Source: VXNE01 sp965205735 (GTDB lineage: Bacteria > Pseudomonadota > Gammaproteobacteria > Pseudomonadales > Azotimanducaceae). Taken from it: a stretch of 64,000 nucleotides of DNA. The first letter of the stretch is position 1, and the number at the start of each line of letters is the position of its first letter. The translations under genes were made by a program, and so were the position numbers. The notes under the pieces were generated by a model that was not told the DNA's origin, did no database searches, and saw only the letters and a list, made by a program, of their open reading frames with translations. This document shows positions 1 to 9,165 of the stretch, piece by piece. The DNA is taken from positions 2,480,001 to 2,544,000 of the forward strand of contig OZ242179.1 in NCBI GenBank assembly GCA_965205735.1. Direction: 5' to 3'.

Positions 1-342
1 GCGCGCGCCCTGCTGACTTCCCCACGAATCCTGCTGATGGACGAGCCAACCAGCGCCCTCGATGCGCAAAGCGAAGAGACGATCTGCCGTACGCTGGCCG
101 CACTCAAGGCGCGATGCACCGTCCTAATCGTCGCCCACCGGCTATCCACCGCTGCTGTTGCGGATCGCATCGTCGTCCTTCAGCAAGGCCGAGTCATCGC
201 CGAAGGCACCCACGACTCCTTGCTGCGCGAAAACGGTCTGTACCGGGAGTTCGCAGAGATTCAACTGGTGAACGGCGCGGAAGGAACGAGACTAGCCCCC
301 CTCGCGCAACGAGAACGGCCGCCGGCTGGAAGCATCAACTAA
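1..342 (+). CDS. ABC transporter ATP-binding domain, C-terminal end (partial)
   Basis: This open frame enters from the left edge and ends at a TAA at 342. It shows the last third of an ABC ATPase: a Walker B with D-loop (LLMDEPTSALD, about residues 11-21 of the visible part) and the H-loop histidine (VAHRLS, about residues 44-49), then a charged C-terminal tail. The VAHRLST form and the closing GTHDSLL...GLYREF are typical of exporters with fused membrane and ATPase domains (MsbA/multidrug type), so the upstream part probably encodes membrane helices. The substrate cannot be inferred. The first visible codon is not the start. Confidence 0.9.
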   Translation, partial: ARALLTSPRILLMDEPTSALDAQSEETICRTLAALKARCTVLIVAHRLSTAAVADRIVVLQQGRVIAEGTHDSLLRENGLYREFAEIQLVNGAEGTRLAPLAQRERPPAGSIN

Positions 343-487
343 TCGAGCGTCGGTCGGCAACGCAAAGTGTTTCGTTTGGCCGCACGAAAGTTGCAAGAAA
401 GAGCTGCCGGAATAAACGGCTTTCGGCTTACGAGAAACAGCGCAATCTGCCGTCAGGGCGAAATCGATCAGGTGCTAGAATCACCTC
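343..487. other. Intergenic region, no gene seen
   Basis: About 145 bp lie between the ABC transporter and the repeat protein. I see no convincing terminator or promoter. Confidence 0.5.
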
Positions 488-1433
488 ATGGTCCCCCGCG
501 CATTTGACACGCACAAGGCGGTGAAAGCACTGAAAGTCGCCGGCTTCAGCGATCCACAAGCCGAGGCGGTTGTTGAAACCGTCGGTACCGCTATGGGCGA
601 AAGTCTGGCGTCGAAGACCGATCTCGAATTGGCCCTTCAGCCCATGATGTCCAAGACTGATGACCTGGACACCGCCCTCAAGTCGATGGCGTCGAAGACC
701 GACCTCGAATTGGCCCTTCAGCCCATGATGTCCAAGAGCCCTGCTGACCTGGACACCGCCCTCAAGTCGATGGCGTCGAAGACCGACCTCGATTGGCCCT
801 TCAGCCCATGATGTCCAAGGCTGATGACCTGGACGCCGCCCTCAAGTCGATGGCATCGAAGACCGACCTCGAATTGGCCCTTCAGCCCATGATGTCCGCT
901 GACCTGGACACCGCCCTCAAGTCGATGGCGTCGAAGACCGACCTCGAATTGGCCCTTCAGCCCATGATGTCCAAGACTGCTGACCTGGACGCCGCCCTCA
1001 AGTCGATGGCGTCGAAGACCGACCTCGAATTGGCCCTTCAGCCCGTGATGACCAAGGCTGATGACCTGGACACCGCCCTCAAGTCGATGGCGTCGAAGAC
1101 CGACCTCGATTGGCCCTTCAGCCCGTGATGACCAAGGCTGACCTGGACACCGCCCTCAAGTCGATGGCGTCGAAGACCGACCTCGAATTGGCCCTTCAGC
1201 CCATGATGTCCAAGACTGATGACCTGGACGCCGCCCTCAAGTCGATGGCATCGAAGACCGACCTCGATGCGCTCGAACAGCGCATGATAACCAAGGCCGG
1301 CTTGGACGCCACGCTCGAATCGATGGCATCGAAAGCCGATCTGGCCGCGCTCGAACAGCGCATGACCATCAAGTTGGGCGCGATGGTGGTCGCCGGAATG
1401 AGTTTCCTCGCCGTTTTTCAAAAGGTGTTCTAG
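488..1433 (+). pseudogene. DUF1640-type coiled-coil membrane protein, repeat-expanded and twice frameshifted
   Basis: The N-terminus (FDTHKAVKALKVAGFSDPQA, residues 5-24) and the C-terminal stretch ending in one membrane helix (GAMVVAGMSFLAVFQKVF) match the DUF1640/CCDC90-like family, which normally has only a short coiled coil between them. Here the middle is eight near-identical units of about 27 residues. Units beginning near 776 and 1093 each lack the same base (CTCGATTGG instead of CTCGAATTGG), so the gene reads as three successive frames, 488-811, 793-1128 and 1110-1433. Each early stop TGA overlaps an ATG or GTG of the next frame (ATGATG at 808, GTGATG at 1125), so coupled re-initiation is conceivable. 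Most likely a pseudogene or a collapsed repeat assembly. Function in bacteria is unknown. Confidence 0.7.
611..1250 (+). repeat. Tandem array of eight ~81-bp coding units
   Basis: Units start at 611, 692, 776, 856, 931, 1012, 1093 and 1170, with lengths 81, 84, 80, 75, 81, 81, 77 and 81 bp. Each encodes SKTDLELALQPMMSKTDDLD followed by TALKSMA. In-frame length changes are confined to the codons after MMSK. Units 3 and 7 carry the same 1-bp deletion. A ninth, more diverged unit follows at 1251-1328. Near-identity of the units suggests recent expansion by slippage or unequal exchange. Confidence 0.9.
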
Positions 1434-1641
1434 CAGGTTGTCGGACTTGCCGCATTAGCGGCAAGATCGACGGCTGGTAGGTGGGCTTGGGCGGGGGCAA
1501 AACACGGCGCCCGCCAGGGCGACGGTTTTTGTGGGCTAGCAGTCGGGCGGACTTGCCGCACCAGCGGCAAGATCGACCGGCTGGTAGGTGGGCTTGGGCG
1601 GGGGCAAAACACGGCGCCCGCCAGGGCGACGGTTTTTGTGG
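1432..1641. repeat. R3 dispersed repeat, two tandem ~105-bp copies
   Basis: The units 1432-1537 and 1538-1641 are almost identical. Each holds a short palindrome (TTGCCGC-ATTA-GCGGCAA in the first) and the stretch GGCGCCCGCCAGGGCGACGG. A fragment of the same sequence is found at 31406-31437. No reading frame is conserved. It is a noncoding dispersed repeat of unknown mechanism. Confidence 0.85.
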
Positions 1642-1661
1642 CGCTAACCCGCTCCGCCTTG

Positions 1662-1757
1662 CATGGAACAAAGCCGCCACCAACGCTGGAGGACTCGCAA
1701 CGTCGGCGTTCCCTGGGCGTCACGGGCGCGCGGTAATTCAGCGGGCTAAAGTCTTCC
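1662..1757 (+). repeat. R1 dispersed repeat, copy a
   Basis: This 96-bp element begins CATGGAACAAAGCCGCCACC and ends GCGGGCTAAAGTCTTCC. Two further copies lie at 13234-13330 and 47292-47386 in the same orientation with roughly 85-90 percent identity by eye. It directly follows the R3 tandem repeat. Confidence 0.9.
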
Positions 1758-2000
1758 ATCGGTTTCGGAAGCCAGAGGGCCTGAGGCGTTCGCGCTTTGT
1801 CCGCCCGTGCCCCCAGACCGCGCCGGACGAAACTCGCGTACCGCGTCCCCTCGACATTGCTGTTCGACGTGGACTCCATCTCGGTTTGCGCCGCGCGCAA
1901 CAGTTAGACAAAGGGTCCGCAAGATTCTTACACTTGACCGCCCGCAACATTTGCAGCTTGGGCCGCGGAAAGACAACCCGCTGCTCCAATCAGGAGGGAA
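1758..2000. other. Intergenic region upstream of the CoA-transferase gene
   Basis: No gene is seen. The only clear signal is the strong Shine-Dalgarno AGGAGG at about 1992-1997 ahead of the next start. Confidence 0.5.
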
Positions 2001-3149
2001 GTGGTGGGACCGTTGACGGGTCTTCGGGTCATCGAGTTGGCCGGCATTGGACCTGGTCCGTTCTGCGGCATGATGCTGTCCGATATGGGGGCGGAGGTCA
2101 TTCGCGTGGACCGGCCGGGTCCCCGAACGGGTTCCCGAACGGGTCCGGCACGGAGCTCTCGTCCTCGCGACGTCCTCGCGCGCAACCGCCGCTCGATCAT
2201 CATCGACCTCAAGACGCCGGAAGGTGTCGACATCGTTCTCAAGCTATGCGAGTCCGCCGACGCGCTGTTCGAGGGGTTTCGCCCTGGCGTCACCGAGCGG
2301 TTGGGTTTGGGTCCAATAGAGTGCATGGCGCGCAACGAACGGCTGGTGTACGGACGCATGACCGGCTGGGGCCAGGATGGACCGCTGGCCCGGGCCGCCG
2401 GTCACGACATCAACTACATCGGTCTGACCGGGGTGCTACATGCCATAGGTGAGAAAGGGGGCAAGCCCGTGCCGCCGCTCAACCTTGTCGGCGACTTCGG
2501 TGGAGGCGGCATGTTGCTGGCCTACGGGCTGGTTTGCGGCATATTGGAGGCTAGCCGCTCCGGCAAGGGTCAAGTGATCGATGCGGCGATGATCGACGGG
2601 GCCGCCGCGCTGATGGCCACGTTTTTTTCCCTGGGCGACCGCTTCGACGACAACCGAGGCACCAACATGCTCGATGGCGGCGCGCACTTCTACGGTACCT
2701 ACGAGACAAAAGACGGGAAGCACGTCGCAGTCGGCGCCATCGAGCCGCAGTTCTATGCGCTCTTGGTGGAGAAGTCCAACGTCGATGCGCGCCGATTCGA
2801 AAAGCAGATGGATGCCCGCGGGTGGGATGGCCGGAAGGACGACCTTGCCGCTGTATTCAAGACGAAGACCCGCGACGAGTGGTGCGAAATCATGGAAGGT
2901 ACCGACGTGTGTTTCGCGCCCGTCCTTTCGATCTTCGAAGCGCCGGAACATCCGCACAACAGGGAACGCGCAACATTCGTTGATATCGACGGTACCGTAC
3001 AACCCGCGCCCGCGCCCCGTTTCAGCCGCACGAGCGCCGAAATCTCGCATGGCGCGAGGATTCCGGGCGAAGACACCCTCGCCGTGCTGCGCGACGCTGG
3101 CTTCAGTGCCGACGAAGTCCAGGCCTTGCAGAAGAAACATGTTGTATAG
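2001..3149 (+). CDS. Class III CoA-transferase family, alpha-methylacyl-CoA racemase-like
   Basis: A CaiB/BaiF-fold protein of 382 residues. The N-terminal GPLTGLRVIELAGIGPGPFC and the GHDINYIGLTG segment at about residue 135 are the form seen in alpha-methylacyl-CoA racemases, which epimerise 2-methylacyl-CoA in branched-chain or sterol side-chain degradation, rather than in formyl- or carnitine-CoA transferases. The start is one of two consecutive GTG codons (2001 or 2004) behind AGGAGG; 2004 has the better spacing. It stands alone, downstream of repeats. The other family members in this window are more distant. Racemase activity is an inference from motif type. Confidence 0.85.
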   Translation: MVGPLTGLRVIELAGIGPGPFCGMMLSDMGAEVIRVDRPGPRTGSRTGPARSSRPRDVLARNRRSIIIDLKTPEGVDIVLKLCESADALFEGFRPGVTERLGLGPIECMARNERLVYGRMTGWGQDGPLARAAGHDINYIGLTGVLHAIGEKGGKPVPPLNLVGDFGGGGMLLAYGLVCGILEASRSGKGQVIDAAMIDGAAALMATFFSLGDRFDDNRGTNMLDGGAHFYGTYETKDGKHVAVGAIEPQFYALLVEKSNVDARRFEKQMDARGWDGRKDDLAAVFKTKTRDEWCEIMEGTDVCFAPVLSIFEAPEHPHNRERATFVDIDGTVQPAPAPRFSRTSAEISHGARIPGEDTLAVLRDAGFSADEVQALQKKHVV

Positions 3150-3230
3150 ATCGCCTGATCGGCCATCCGTCCGTACGAATAGATCAAGCCAGGATATCGG
3201 CCCTGCGCTGGACCACATGAGGCAGGTGCA

Positions 3231-3839
3231 ATGAGCGTAGAGCTCCTGAACTCGCGTCGTTTTCTTGGTTTTCGGGTTCGCCGGCAAATCGACAACGAGA
3301 CTTACCAGGAGTACTTCTCATTGAAGAAACGGGGTGGTCTCATGCGCGGCGCCGCCCGCGCCGAGGTGCGGCGCCAGGCCGAAGATCGGGACGCGCAACT
3401 GGCCATTACCCAACGCGCGGCGCGAGAACGTGCCATGCGCGAAGTGCACGTAGACGCCGATGGCCACGTGCGTGGCATTCTTCTCCGCTGGAAGAAGGGC
3501 AAGAACGGCAAGAGATCACCGTTGTTCCAGGTCGGCATCACGTCACTCTTGAATGGCAACGTCGTGAACACGACCGTCTCCATCAATCTGCACGGTCTGG
3601 ACGAGGCGTGGCGACGAGCGGTCGACTTCTATGCGCGACACAGACGCATCCTCAAGGGTTCGGATGCCTATCGGGAGCTGTTGCGCGCGAGGCCGCCGCC
3701 GACAGTGTTGGAGCGCGCGCCGCCCGCCGCCGCAGCCCGCGAACAAAGCCTTGACCATGGCGCAAGGGCCGCCGGATCCTTCCACGCCCAGCGTTCACCG
3801 AGTCACGGCAAGGCGCCCTCACGCGCGCCGCGACAATAA
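3231..3839 (+). CDS. Hypothetical basic protein, possibly with AP2-like DNA-binding segments
   Basis: 202 residues, strongly basic, ATG start behind AGGCAGGTGCA. I do not recognise the family. Two segments (about residues 10-60 and 80-135, the second around GILLRWKKGKNGKRSPLFQV and ending INLHGLDEAWRRAVDFY) have the strand-strand-strand-helix look of AP2-type DNA-binding domains, with a G-x-DEAWRRA helix. The C-terminal 60 residues are low-complexity Ala/Pro/Arg. It lies between the racemase-like gene and a TlpA-like lipoprotein, with no evident functional link. Confidence 0.6.
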   Translation: MSVELLNSRRFLGFRVRRQIDNETYQEYFSLKKRGGLMRGAARAEVRRQAEDRDAQLAITQRAARERAMREVHVDADGHVRGILLRWKKGKNGKRSPLFQVGITSLLNGNVVNTTVSINLHGLDEAWRRAVDFYARHRRILKGSDAYRELLRARPPPTVLERAPPAAAAREQSLDHGARAAGSFHAQRSPSHGKAPSRAPRQ

Positions 3840-3865
3840 TCTCTACCAGGCTCGATTTCGGCTCG

Positions 3866-4339
3866 ATGCGGTTCCGGACCAAACACCTTGCTTGCATCGC
3901 CCTTGTCGGTCTGGCCGCCTGCTCGGACGATTCAGACCGACTTGCAGACGGCACCGTCGCACCCTGGTCCGAATGGGCCGGCGGGTACGTGGCGATCAAC
4001 TATTGGGCGGAGTGGTGCGTTCCTTGCCGACAGGAGATACCCGAACTGAATGCGCTACACCGCGAGCGGGAGGCAACCGGCCTGGTGATACTCGGCGTCA
4101 ACTACGACGGCATCTCCGGCGAGTCGTTGGCGACGCTCATAACGGAGATGGGAATTGAATTCCCGGTTCTGGTTTCGGACCCGTTCGTTCGTTTCGGCTA
4201 CGACGTACCCAAAGTACTACCCACAACCGTGATCATCGGCCCCGACGACCATGTCCACGAGATCCTGATCGGGCCTCAGACGCGGGAAAGCCTACTTCGC
4301 ACCACGCCAGAATCGGCGCGAATTCGAACACGTACCTGA
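3866..4339 (+). CDS. TlpA-like thioredoxin-fold lipoprotein
   Basis: 157 residues. The N-terminus is a lipoprotein signal peptide with lipobox LAAC at residues 16-19, so the protein should be anchored on the periplasmic side of a membrane. The thioredoxin domain carries the redox site WCVPC at about residues 50-54 and the cis-proline region VLPTT near residue 116. Such proteins reduce or isomerise periplasmic disulfides, often for cytochrome c maturation; no such genes are adjacent. It converges on proS. Confidence 0.85.
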   Translation: MRFRTKHLACIALVGLAACSDDSDRLADGTVAPWSEWAGGYVAINYWAEWCVPCRQEIPELNALHREREATGLVILGVNYDGISGESLATLITEMGIEFPVLVSDPFVRFGYDVPKVLPTTVIIGPDDHVHEILIGPQTRESLLRTTPESARIRTRT

Positions 4340-4385
4340 GGGTTAGCGAGCACGGCGCCCAGACCGACGGTCGACAACTTCCGGC

Positions 4386-6078
4386 TCAGCCCGACTTGAT
4401 ACGATCAACCGCTTCGGCCGGCGTCAACAGCACACTGTCGGTATCCGCGCGACGCTTGTACTCGACGAGACCATTCGCCAGATTGCGCGCGCCGACGGTG
4501 ATCCGGTGCGGAATTCCGAGCAGGTCCGACTCCGCGAACTTCACGCCAGCGCGTTCGTCCCGATCATCGAGCAGGACATCCATGCCGGCGTTGAGGCACG
4601 CCTCGTATAGCGACTCCGCTGCCGCCGCCACGTCGGGCCGCGCATAGTCCAGCGCCAGGACGTGCGCGTCGAACGGTGCCACCGGGACCGGCCAAACGAT
4701 GCCGTCGCCGTCATGGCATTGTTCCGCCACCGCCGCCACCAGTCTCGATATGCCGAGGCCATAACAACCCATGATCAACGCCGTCTCATTGCCCGCTCCA
4801 TCCTGCAAGGTAAGCCCCATTGGAACGCTGTATTTGTCGCCGAGCTTGAAGATATGGCCAACCTCGATGCCCCGCGCGAACGCGAGCTTGCCGCAGCCGT
4901 CCGGCGATGGGTCGCCTTCCACCACGTTGCGGATGTCCACGACTTCCGCGGCCTGAAAGTCGCGCGACCAGTTGACCCCCGTGAGATGGAATCCTTCCTC
5001 GTTCGCGCCGCAAACGCAGTTGGCGATCACCGCTGCAGATCGATCCGCATACACCGGCAAATCCAGCCCGACCGGCCCGATGGACCCAATGGAACAACCG
5101 GTGGCCGCCTTGACCTCCTCCTCACCGGCGAAAGTCACCGGCGACGCTACCGCATCCAGCCGGGCCGCCTTCGTTTCGTTGAGTTCGTGATCGCCGCGCA
5201 GCACCAGGGCGACCAGCGGCCCTTCCGCGCCGCGGACGATCAAGGTCTTGATACAGCGCGAGGGATCGACCCGCAGAAAGGAGGCTATGTCGGCTATGGT
5301 CCTGGCTCCGGGCGTCGCGACTCTCCCGAGCGGGGCGGGTCGTTCGCCCGACGGCTCGGGCGCCAATGCCTGCGCCTTCTCGATATTCGCCGCGTAGCCG
5401 CTATTCGGACAATACGCCATGAGATCCTCGCCGGATTCGGCGAGCACCTGAAACTCGTGCGATTCGCCGTCGCCGATAGTCCCCGAATCGGCCTCGACAG
5501 CCCGAAAGTCAACGCCGATGCGTTTCAGTATCGCCGTGTAGGCGTCGTACATGTCGCGATAGGTTTGTGCGCTTGACTCCTCCGTCAGGTGGAAGGAATA
5601 ACCATCCTTCATCAGGAATTCGCGCGCGCGCAACAGACCGAAACGGGCGGATCTCGTCGCGAAACTTGGTATGAATCTGATACACGATCAGCGGTATCTG
5701 CTTGTAGCTGTCCACCGTTCGGCGAATCAGATCGGTGACCACTTCCTCGTGGGTCGGGCCCATCGCGTAATCGCGTTCGTGACGGTCCCGCATGCGCATC
5801 AATTCGGCACCCATCACATCCCAACGACCGCTCTCGCGCCACAGATCCGCAGGTTGCACCACCGGCATCTGTATTTCCTGGGCGCCAAAACGCTCCAACT
5901 CCTCCCGCACGATCGCCTCGATATTGCGCATGACGCGCAAGCCGAGCGGTAGCCAGGTATACAGTCCACCCGCGACACGACGGATGAAGCCGGCGCGGAG
6001 CAACAGGACATGGCTCGCGACCTCGGCTTCCGCGGGCGTTTCCTTAAGGGTCGGTATCAAGGTCCGGCTGGCTCGCAT
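4386..6078 (-). pseudogene. proS: Prolyl-tRNA synthetase, interrupted by a frameshift
   Basis: Both parts match bacterial-type ProS: class II motif 1 around GLYTWLPLGLRV in the N-part, and the editing domain, motif 3 (GISRLVAAVAEQ) and anticodon-binding domain in the C-part. The frame changes at about 5640-5646, in the middle of motif 2: KFRDEIRP should continue RFGLLRAREFLM, but two bases (a CG of CCGCGTTTC) appear to be missing. Restored, the protein is about 560 residues, the normal length. ProS is essential, so either this is a sequencing or assembly error in a CG-rich stretch or another copy exists elsewhere. I see no other lesion. Confidence 0.85.
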
Positions 6079-6191
6079 CGCTTAAGCATAGCAAGTCGGC
6101 GTTTCGCGTCACGATCAATGGAGTGCTTGTGTTTGATCCTCACGCCCCCATTGTTATGCTTTCCGGTTTGAACCGTGGCGAGAGAGTTCCA

Positions 6192-6548
6192 TTGCCAATC
6201 TACGAATACGAGTGCAAGGCCTGTCGGCATGAATTCGAGAGCATCCAGAAGGTCAGCGAGGCGCCGCTGGTAGACTGCCCGCAGTGCGGCGAGCCGCAAC
6301 TGAGAAAGAAGATCTCCGCCGTCGCGTTTCGGCTGAAGGGCGGTGGATGGTACGAGACCGATTTCAAGTCCGGAGCGAAGAAAAATCTGCACGGCGAACA
6401 GTCCAAATCGGAGGGTTCGAGCGACTCCACGGACACGACAAAGGGCGAATCCAAATCGAGCGATGCGAGCGGCAGCGGCCCGAAAGCTGCATCGTCCAAC
6501 GGCAACTCTGCATCCGGCGGCGCAAAGGCTTCCGAACCGAAGTCTTGA
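6192..6548 (+). CDS. FmdB-family zinc-ribbon protein
   Basis: 118 residues starting at a TTG (the usual MPIYEYEC begins here LPIYEYEC), preceded by GAGAGAG at suitable spacing. Four cysteines in two pairs (CKAC and CPQC, about residues 8-30) form a single zinc ribbon. The second half is a low-complexity Ser/Gly/Lys tail of about 65 residues. This small protein commonly precedes aspS in proteobacteria, as here, and may be co-transcribed with it. Its biochemical role is not established. Confidence 0.85.
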   Translation: MPIYEYECKACRHEFESIQKVSEAPLVDCPQCGEPQLRKKISAVAFRLKGGGWYETDFKSGAKKNLHGEQSKSEGSSDSTDTTKGESKSSDASGSGPKAASSNGNSASGGAKASEPKS

Positions 6549-6661
6549 ACGGCACATAATGGGTCAAGATTCACCAACGCCCGCCGGGCGTTGCGTGATC
6601 GAGGCCGCCAGGCTAACCACCTGCATGAATCAAGACGCTGCCTGCTAGAGGATTTCTGACC

Positions 6662-8416
6662 ATGCGCACCCACCATTGCGCCGAGCTGAGCGCGGCGAAC
6701 ATCGGCGACGAGGTGGAACTCACCGGTTGGGCGCATCGCCGACGCGACCACGGCGGTGTCATCTTCCTTGATCTGCGCGACCACACCGGCATGGTGCAGG
6801 TCGTCTACGACCCGGACGCCAGGGAAAGTTTCGCGGTCGCCGACCGGGTTCGCAATGAGTTCGTCCTGCGCGCGACAGGGCGCGTCCGGCGCCGCCCGGA
6901 GGGAATGGTGAATCCAGATCTCGCCACCGGCGAGATCGAGGTCCTGGGAGCATCCCTCGAAGTCCTGAATGTCTCCGAGACGTTGCCCTTTCAACTCGAC
7001 GAGTATTCCAGCGCCGGTGAGAATGTGCGTCTGAAATATCGGTATCTCGACCTCCGTCGTCCTACCATGCAGGAGCGTTTGCGGCTCCGCGCGCGGGTCG
7101 CGAGCCATGTGCGCCGCTTCCTGGAGAGCCAGGACTACGTCGAGATCGAAACGCCGACGCTGACGCGGGCAACGCCAGAGGGGGCGCGGGACTACCTGGT
7201 TCCGAGCCGCATTCATGCCGGCGGGTTCTACGCCCTGCCGCAATCGCCCCAGGTCTTCAAGCAACTACTCATGGTGTCGGGGTTCGACAAGTACTATCAG
7301 ATCGCACGCTGCTACCGCGACGAAGATCTGCGCGCCGATCGCCAGCCGGAATTCACGCAGATAGACATCGAAGCGGCGTTCATCGAAGAATTGGACGTGA
7401 TGCGACTGACGGAGGGCATGCTGAAGTCGCTTTTCTCCGCGGTTCTGGGCGTGACGCTTCCCGACTTCCCCGTCCTTACCTGGAGCGAAGCCATACGCCG
7501 CTTCGGCAGCGACAAGCCCGATCTGCGCAACCCGCTGGAACTCGTCGATATCGCCGATCTGATGGCGGACGTACAGTTCAACGTGTTCCGCGCGCCCGCC
7601 GCCGATCCGAAAGGCCGCGTCGTGGCCCTACGGGCGCCGGGAGCCGCCGCGCTGTCGCGCAAGGCTCTCGACGACTACGTGGCCTTCGTCGGCACGCTTG
7701 GGGCCAAGGGTCTCGCCTACATCAAGGTGAACGATCGCGCCGCCGGTGTCGCTGGCTTGCAATCGCCAATCATCAAGTTTCTCGACGCCCAGACTATCGA
7801 AATGGTGCTCAACCGTGTCCGTGCGGAGAACGGCGACATCGTGTTCTTCGGCGCTGATCGCGCGGATGTCGTCAACGTATCCATGGCCGCGTTGCGGCTC
7901 CGGCTCGGGGTCGACCTTGACATGGTCGAAAACGGGTGGGCACCGCTTTGGGTGACCGAATGGCCCATGTTCGAACAGAACGAAGCCGGCGCGCTGACGC
8001 CCGCGCACCACCCCTTTACCATGCCGGCCTGTTCGGTGGCCGAAATGCGCGATAATCCGGCCGACGCGTTCGCGAAGGCGTACGATATCGTTCTGAACGG
8101 TATCGAAGTCGGCGGCGGTTCGATTCGGATCCACGATCACGCAATGCAGAAGCAGGTGTTCGCGGCGTTGAATGTCGGAGAAGAGATGTTCTGTCATTTG
8201 CTCGACGCCTTGAGATTCGGCTGTCCGCCGCATGGGGGCATCGCACTGGGTCTTGACCGGCTCGTGATGCTCATGGCCGGCACTGAAGCGATCCGAGACG
8301 TCATTGCGTTCCCCAAGACCCAGACCGCTGTCTGTCCGTTGACCGCAGCGCCCGCCCCGGTCGATCCGAACCAGTTGCGCGACCTCCACCTTCGCATACG
8401 CGGACGAGGCAGCTGA
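6662..8416 (+). CDS. aspS: Aspartyl-tRNA synthetase (class IIb)
   Basis: 584 residues, the usual bacterial length. An N-terminal OB-fold anticodon-binding domain (about 1-105) is followed by the class II catalytic core with motif 2 (RCYRDEDLRADRQPEF, about residue 220), the bacterial GAD insertion (about 290-420) and motif 3 (GIALGLDRLVMLMAG). It charges tRNA-Asp, or tRNA-Asn as well if the non-discriminating form. The ATG follows GAGG at a rather long spacing. Its stop overlaps the yebC start (TGATG), the first of several overlaps in this operon. Confidence 0.98.
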   Translation: MRTHHCAELSAANIGDEVELTGWAHRRRDHGGVIFLDLRDHTGMVQVVYDPDARESFAVADRVRNEFVLRATGRVRRRPEGMVNPDLATGEIEVLGASLEVLNVSETLPFQLDEYSSAGENVRLKYRYLDLRRPTMQERLRLRARVASHVRRFLESQDYVEIETPTLTRATPEGARDYLVPSRIHAGGFYALPQSPQVFKQLLMVSGFDKYYQIARCYRDEDLRADRQPEFTQIDIEAAFIEELDVMRLTEGMLKSLFSAVLGVTLPDFPVLTWSEAIRRFGSDKPDLRNPLELVDIADLMADVQFNVFRAPAADPKGRVVALRAPGAAALSRKALDDYVAFVGTLGAKGLAYIKVNDRAAGVAGLQSPIIKFLDAQTIEMVLNRVRAENGDIVFFGADRADVVNVSMAALRLRLGVDLDMVENGWAPLWVTEWPMFEQNEAGALTPAHHPFTMPACSVAEMRDNPADAFAKAYDIVLNGIEVGGGSIRIHDHAMQKQVFAALNVGEEMFCHLLDALRFGCPPHGGIALGLDRLVMLMAGTEAIRDVIAFPKTQTAVCPLTAAPAPVDPNQLRDLHLRIRGRGS

Positions 8417-9165
8417 TGGCCGGCCACTCGAAGTGGGCCAACATCAAGCACCGCAAGGCGGCGCAGGACGCCAAACGCGGAAAACTCTGGTCGAAGTTGA
8501 TCCGCGAGGTCACCGTCGCCGCGCGAACGGGCGGCGGATCCATCGCCGACAATCCTCGCCTGCGGGGGGCGACCGACGCCGCGCTGGCTGCGAACATGCC
8601 AAAGGACACCATTGACCGCGCGGTGCAGCGCGGCGAGGGAGGTACCGAAGGAGCCGACTTTGAGGAGATCGTCTACGAGGGTTATGCGCCCGGCGGCGTC
8701 GCCGTCCTCGTCGAGGTGATGACCGACAACCGAAACCGTGCCGTTGCCGGAATCAGACACGCGTTCAGCAAACACGGAGGCAACCTCGGCACCAGTGGTT
8801 CCGTCGCGTATCTGTTCAACAAATTGGGCGTCGCATCGTTCGCGCCTGGCGCGGATGAGGATGCCATTCTCGATGCCGCGCTCGAAGCGGGCGCGGAAGA
8901 CGTGGACAGCGACGACGATGGCTCCGTATCGATCACTACGGCCCCCGACGCGTTCGGCAATGTTGTCGATGCGTTGGCGGCGGTCGGACTGGTTCCCGAC
9001 CATGCCGAAGTGACGATGGTGCCGTCGAACTCTTGCGACTGTGATGCCGACGCCGCGCAAAAGGTTCTGCGCCTCATGGACGCGCTGGAAGATCTCGACG
9101 ATGTGCAGAATGTATTCAGCAACGCGTCGTTCCCGGTCGGCGCGTTCGACGGTTCAGCCGGATGA
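8416..9165 (+). CDS. yebC: YebC/PmpR family protein (TACO1-type)
   Basis: 249 residues beginning MAGHSKWANIKHRKAAQDAK, the diagnostic N-terminus, with the three-domain TACO1 layout. Family members have been described both as DNA-binding regulators and as factors that relieve ribosome stalling. It sits between aspS and ruvC, its common place in gammaproteobacteria; its stop overlaps the ruvC start. Confidence 0.97.
   Translation: MAGHSKWANIKHRKAAQDAKRGKLWSKLIREVTVAARTGGGSIADNPRLRGATDAALAANMPKDTIDRAVQRGEGGTEGADFEEIVYEGYAPGGVAVLVEVMTDNRNRAVAGIRHAFSKHGGNLGTSGSVAYLFNKLGVASFAPGADEDAILDAALEAGAEDVDSDDDGSVSITTAPDAFGNVVDALAAVGLVPDHAEVTMVPSNSCDCDADAAQKVLRLMDALEDLDDVQNVFSNASFPVGAFDGSAG

Noticed and set aside
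611..1330. Tandem repeat looking like a CRISPR array at first glance
   Set aside because: Units are contiguous, about 81 bp, coding and without unique spacers; no cas genes.
6559..6648. 29-codon frame between the FmdB gene and aspS
   Set aside because: No ribosome site or known family; the leader of aspS seems noncoding.
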